Assembly: GCA_017616705.1 (NCBI GenBank) | Contig: JAFZXQ010000057.1 | Coordinates: 1 to 5,409 of the forward strand | From: Clostridia bacterium | Lineage (GTDB): Bacteria; Bacillota; Clostridia; Christensenellales; UBA1242 | Direction of reading: 5' to 3' | Length of the DNA: 5,409 nt | In this document: positions 5,141 to 5,409 of the stretch, in pieces | Numbering within the stretch: the stretch's first letter is position 1 | Layout of the letters: every line of letters begins with the position of its first letter | Notes under the pieces: model-generated | Seen by the model: the letters and a program-made list of their open reading frames with translations, nothing else | The model's database searches: none | Told to the model about the DNA's origin: nothing | Position numbers and translations under genes: made by a program

Positions 5141-5409
5141 TTATTCAGTTTTTGGTGCTGATTTACTATCTATAAAGGCAATAACTTCTTCTTTTGTTTT
5201 ACCCTCAATGATCATATTAATTTCATCACTATAGATAGTTTCTTTTTCTAGAAGAACGCTAACCATTGTTTCAATTTCTGGCTTATGTTTTGAAAGAATT
5301 TCCTCAGCCTTTTTAGCGCAACTATCCATAATCTTTTTAATTTCGGCGTCAATCAAAGCGGCATCCTGCTCGTTATAATTAACTCTTTCTTGATAATCTC
5401 TGCCTAAGA
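5141..5409 (-). CDS. ftsH: ATP-dependent zinc metalloprotease FtsH, C-terminal fragment (cut by window edge)
   Basis: The last 88 or so codons of the membrane-bound AAA+ protease FtsH, which degrades misfolded membrane and short-lived regulatory proteins. The frame enters from the right edge, beginning LGRDYQERVNYNEQDAALID, and continues with EIKKIMDSCAKKAEEILSKH, then LLEKETI. These are the conserved C-terminal helices of the M41 peptidase domain (LGRD, a Tyr-Asn/Ser segment, ID-E-hydrophobic pattern, EIL, LLEKETI). The AAA domain and the HExxH zinc site lie outside the window. No start codon is visible: the TTG at 5356-5354 is an internal Leu. The frame meets TAA at 5143-5141, about 20 residues after the conserved core, and then stays open for another 80 codons. 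All conserved elements lie before the stop, so the truncated product could still be active. Confidence 0.9.
   Translation of the reverse strand, partial: LGRDYQERVNYNEQDAALIDAEIKKIMDSCAKKAEEILSKHKPEIETMVSVLLEKETIYSDEINMIIEGKTKEEVIAFIDSKSAPKTE

Noticed and set aside
4898..5143. Reassigned TAA (alternative genetic code) to explain the open ftsH frame
   Set aside because: Every other gene here ends in TAA at a position that fits its family length and adjoining terminator, so TAA is a normal stop in this genome.
4889..5234. Plus-strand reading frames of Phe/Leu/Ser-rich composition (4889-5095 and 5034-5234)
   Set aside because: They are the reverse of the Lys/Glu-rich ftsH tail and end, low-complexity, without a convincing ribosome binding site or promoter.

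Overview
The window looks like a piece of chromosome from a low-G+C, Gram-positive-type bacterium (Bacillota, plausibly an uncultured Clostridia lineage). The evidence is the A/T-rich sequence, strong AAGGAG-type ribosome binding sites, near-consensus housekeeping promoters (TTGACA/TATAAT type), tight Rho-independent terminators, and the gene set: a TM288-like ABC exporter half, a YtaF/MntP-type membrane protein, UppP, YchF and FtsH. The lineage is an inference from these features, since no rRNA or other taxonomic marker is present. I see no mobile element, CRISPR array, tRNA or rRNA.

Layout, left to right: (1) bases 1-1408, + strand, the 3' three quarters of an ABC exporter half-transporter, cut by the window edge and ended by a terminator whose loop holds the stop codon; (2) 1457-2053, +, a small YtaF/MntP-family membrane protein with a GTG start and no visible ribosome binding site; (3) 2052-2076, a terminator that works only for the minus strand; (4) 2086-2169, -, a 27-residue basic, three-cysteine peptide gene with an excellent ribosome binding site, probably co-transcribed behind (5) uppP at 2225-3004, -; (6) 3005-3091, a compact divergent promoter region; (7) ychF at 3092-4189, +; (8) a bidirectional terminator at about 4203-4236; (9) 4235-4813, -, a membrane-anchored protein of unknown function with its own near-perfect promoter; (10) a terminator at 4875-4897; (11) the C-terminal end of ftsH on the minus strand, running in from the right edge.

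The genes are mostly housekeeping. UppP recycles the lipid carrier for wall synthesis, YchF is a translation-linked ATPase/GTPase, FtsH is the membrane quality-control protease, and the exporter and YtaF/MntP protein move solutes or ions. They do not form one pathway; the window holds several short transcription units packed tightly between terminators.

Three points stand out. The ftsH frame carries an in-frame TAA, after which the same frame stays open for 80 more charged codons to a second TAA lying directly against the terminator; this suggests a recent nonsense change, a sequence error or readthrough. An unlisted three-cysteine micro-gene sits between uppP and its terminator. All three recognisable promoters place the predicted transcription start exactly on the Shine-Dalgarno sequence, giving leaders of only about 11-12 bases. 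I did not find a convincing new multi-gene system.
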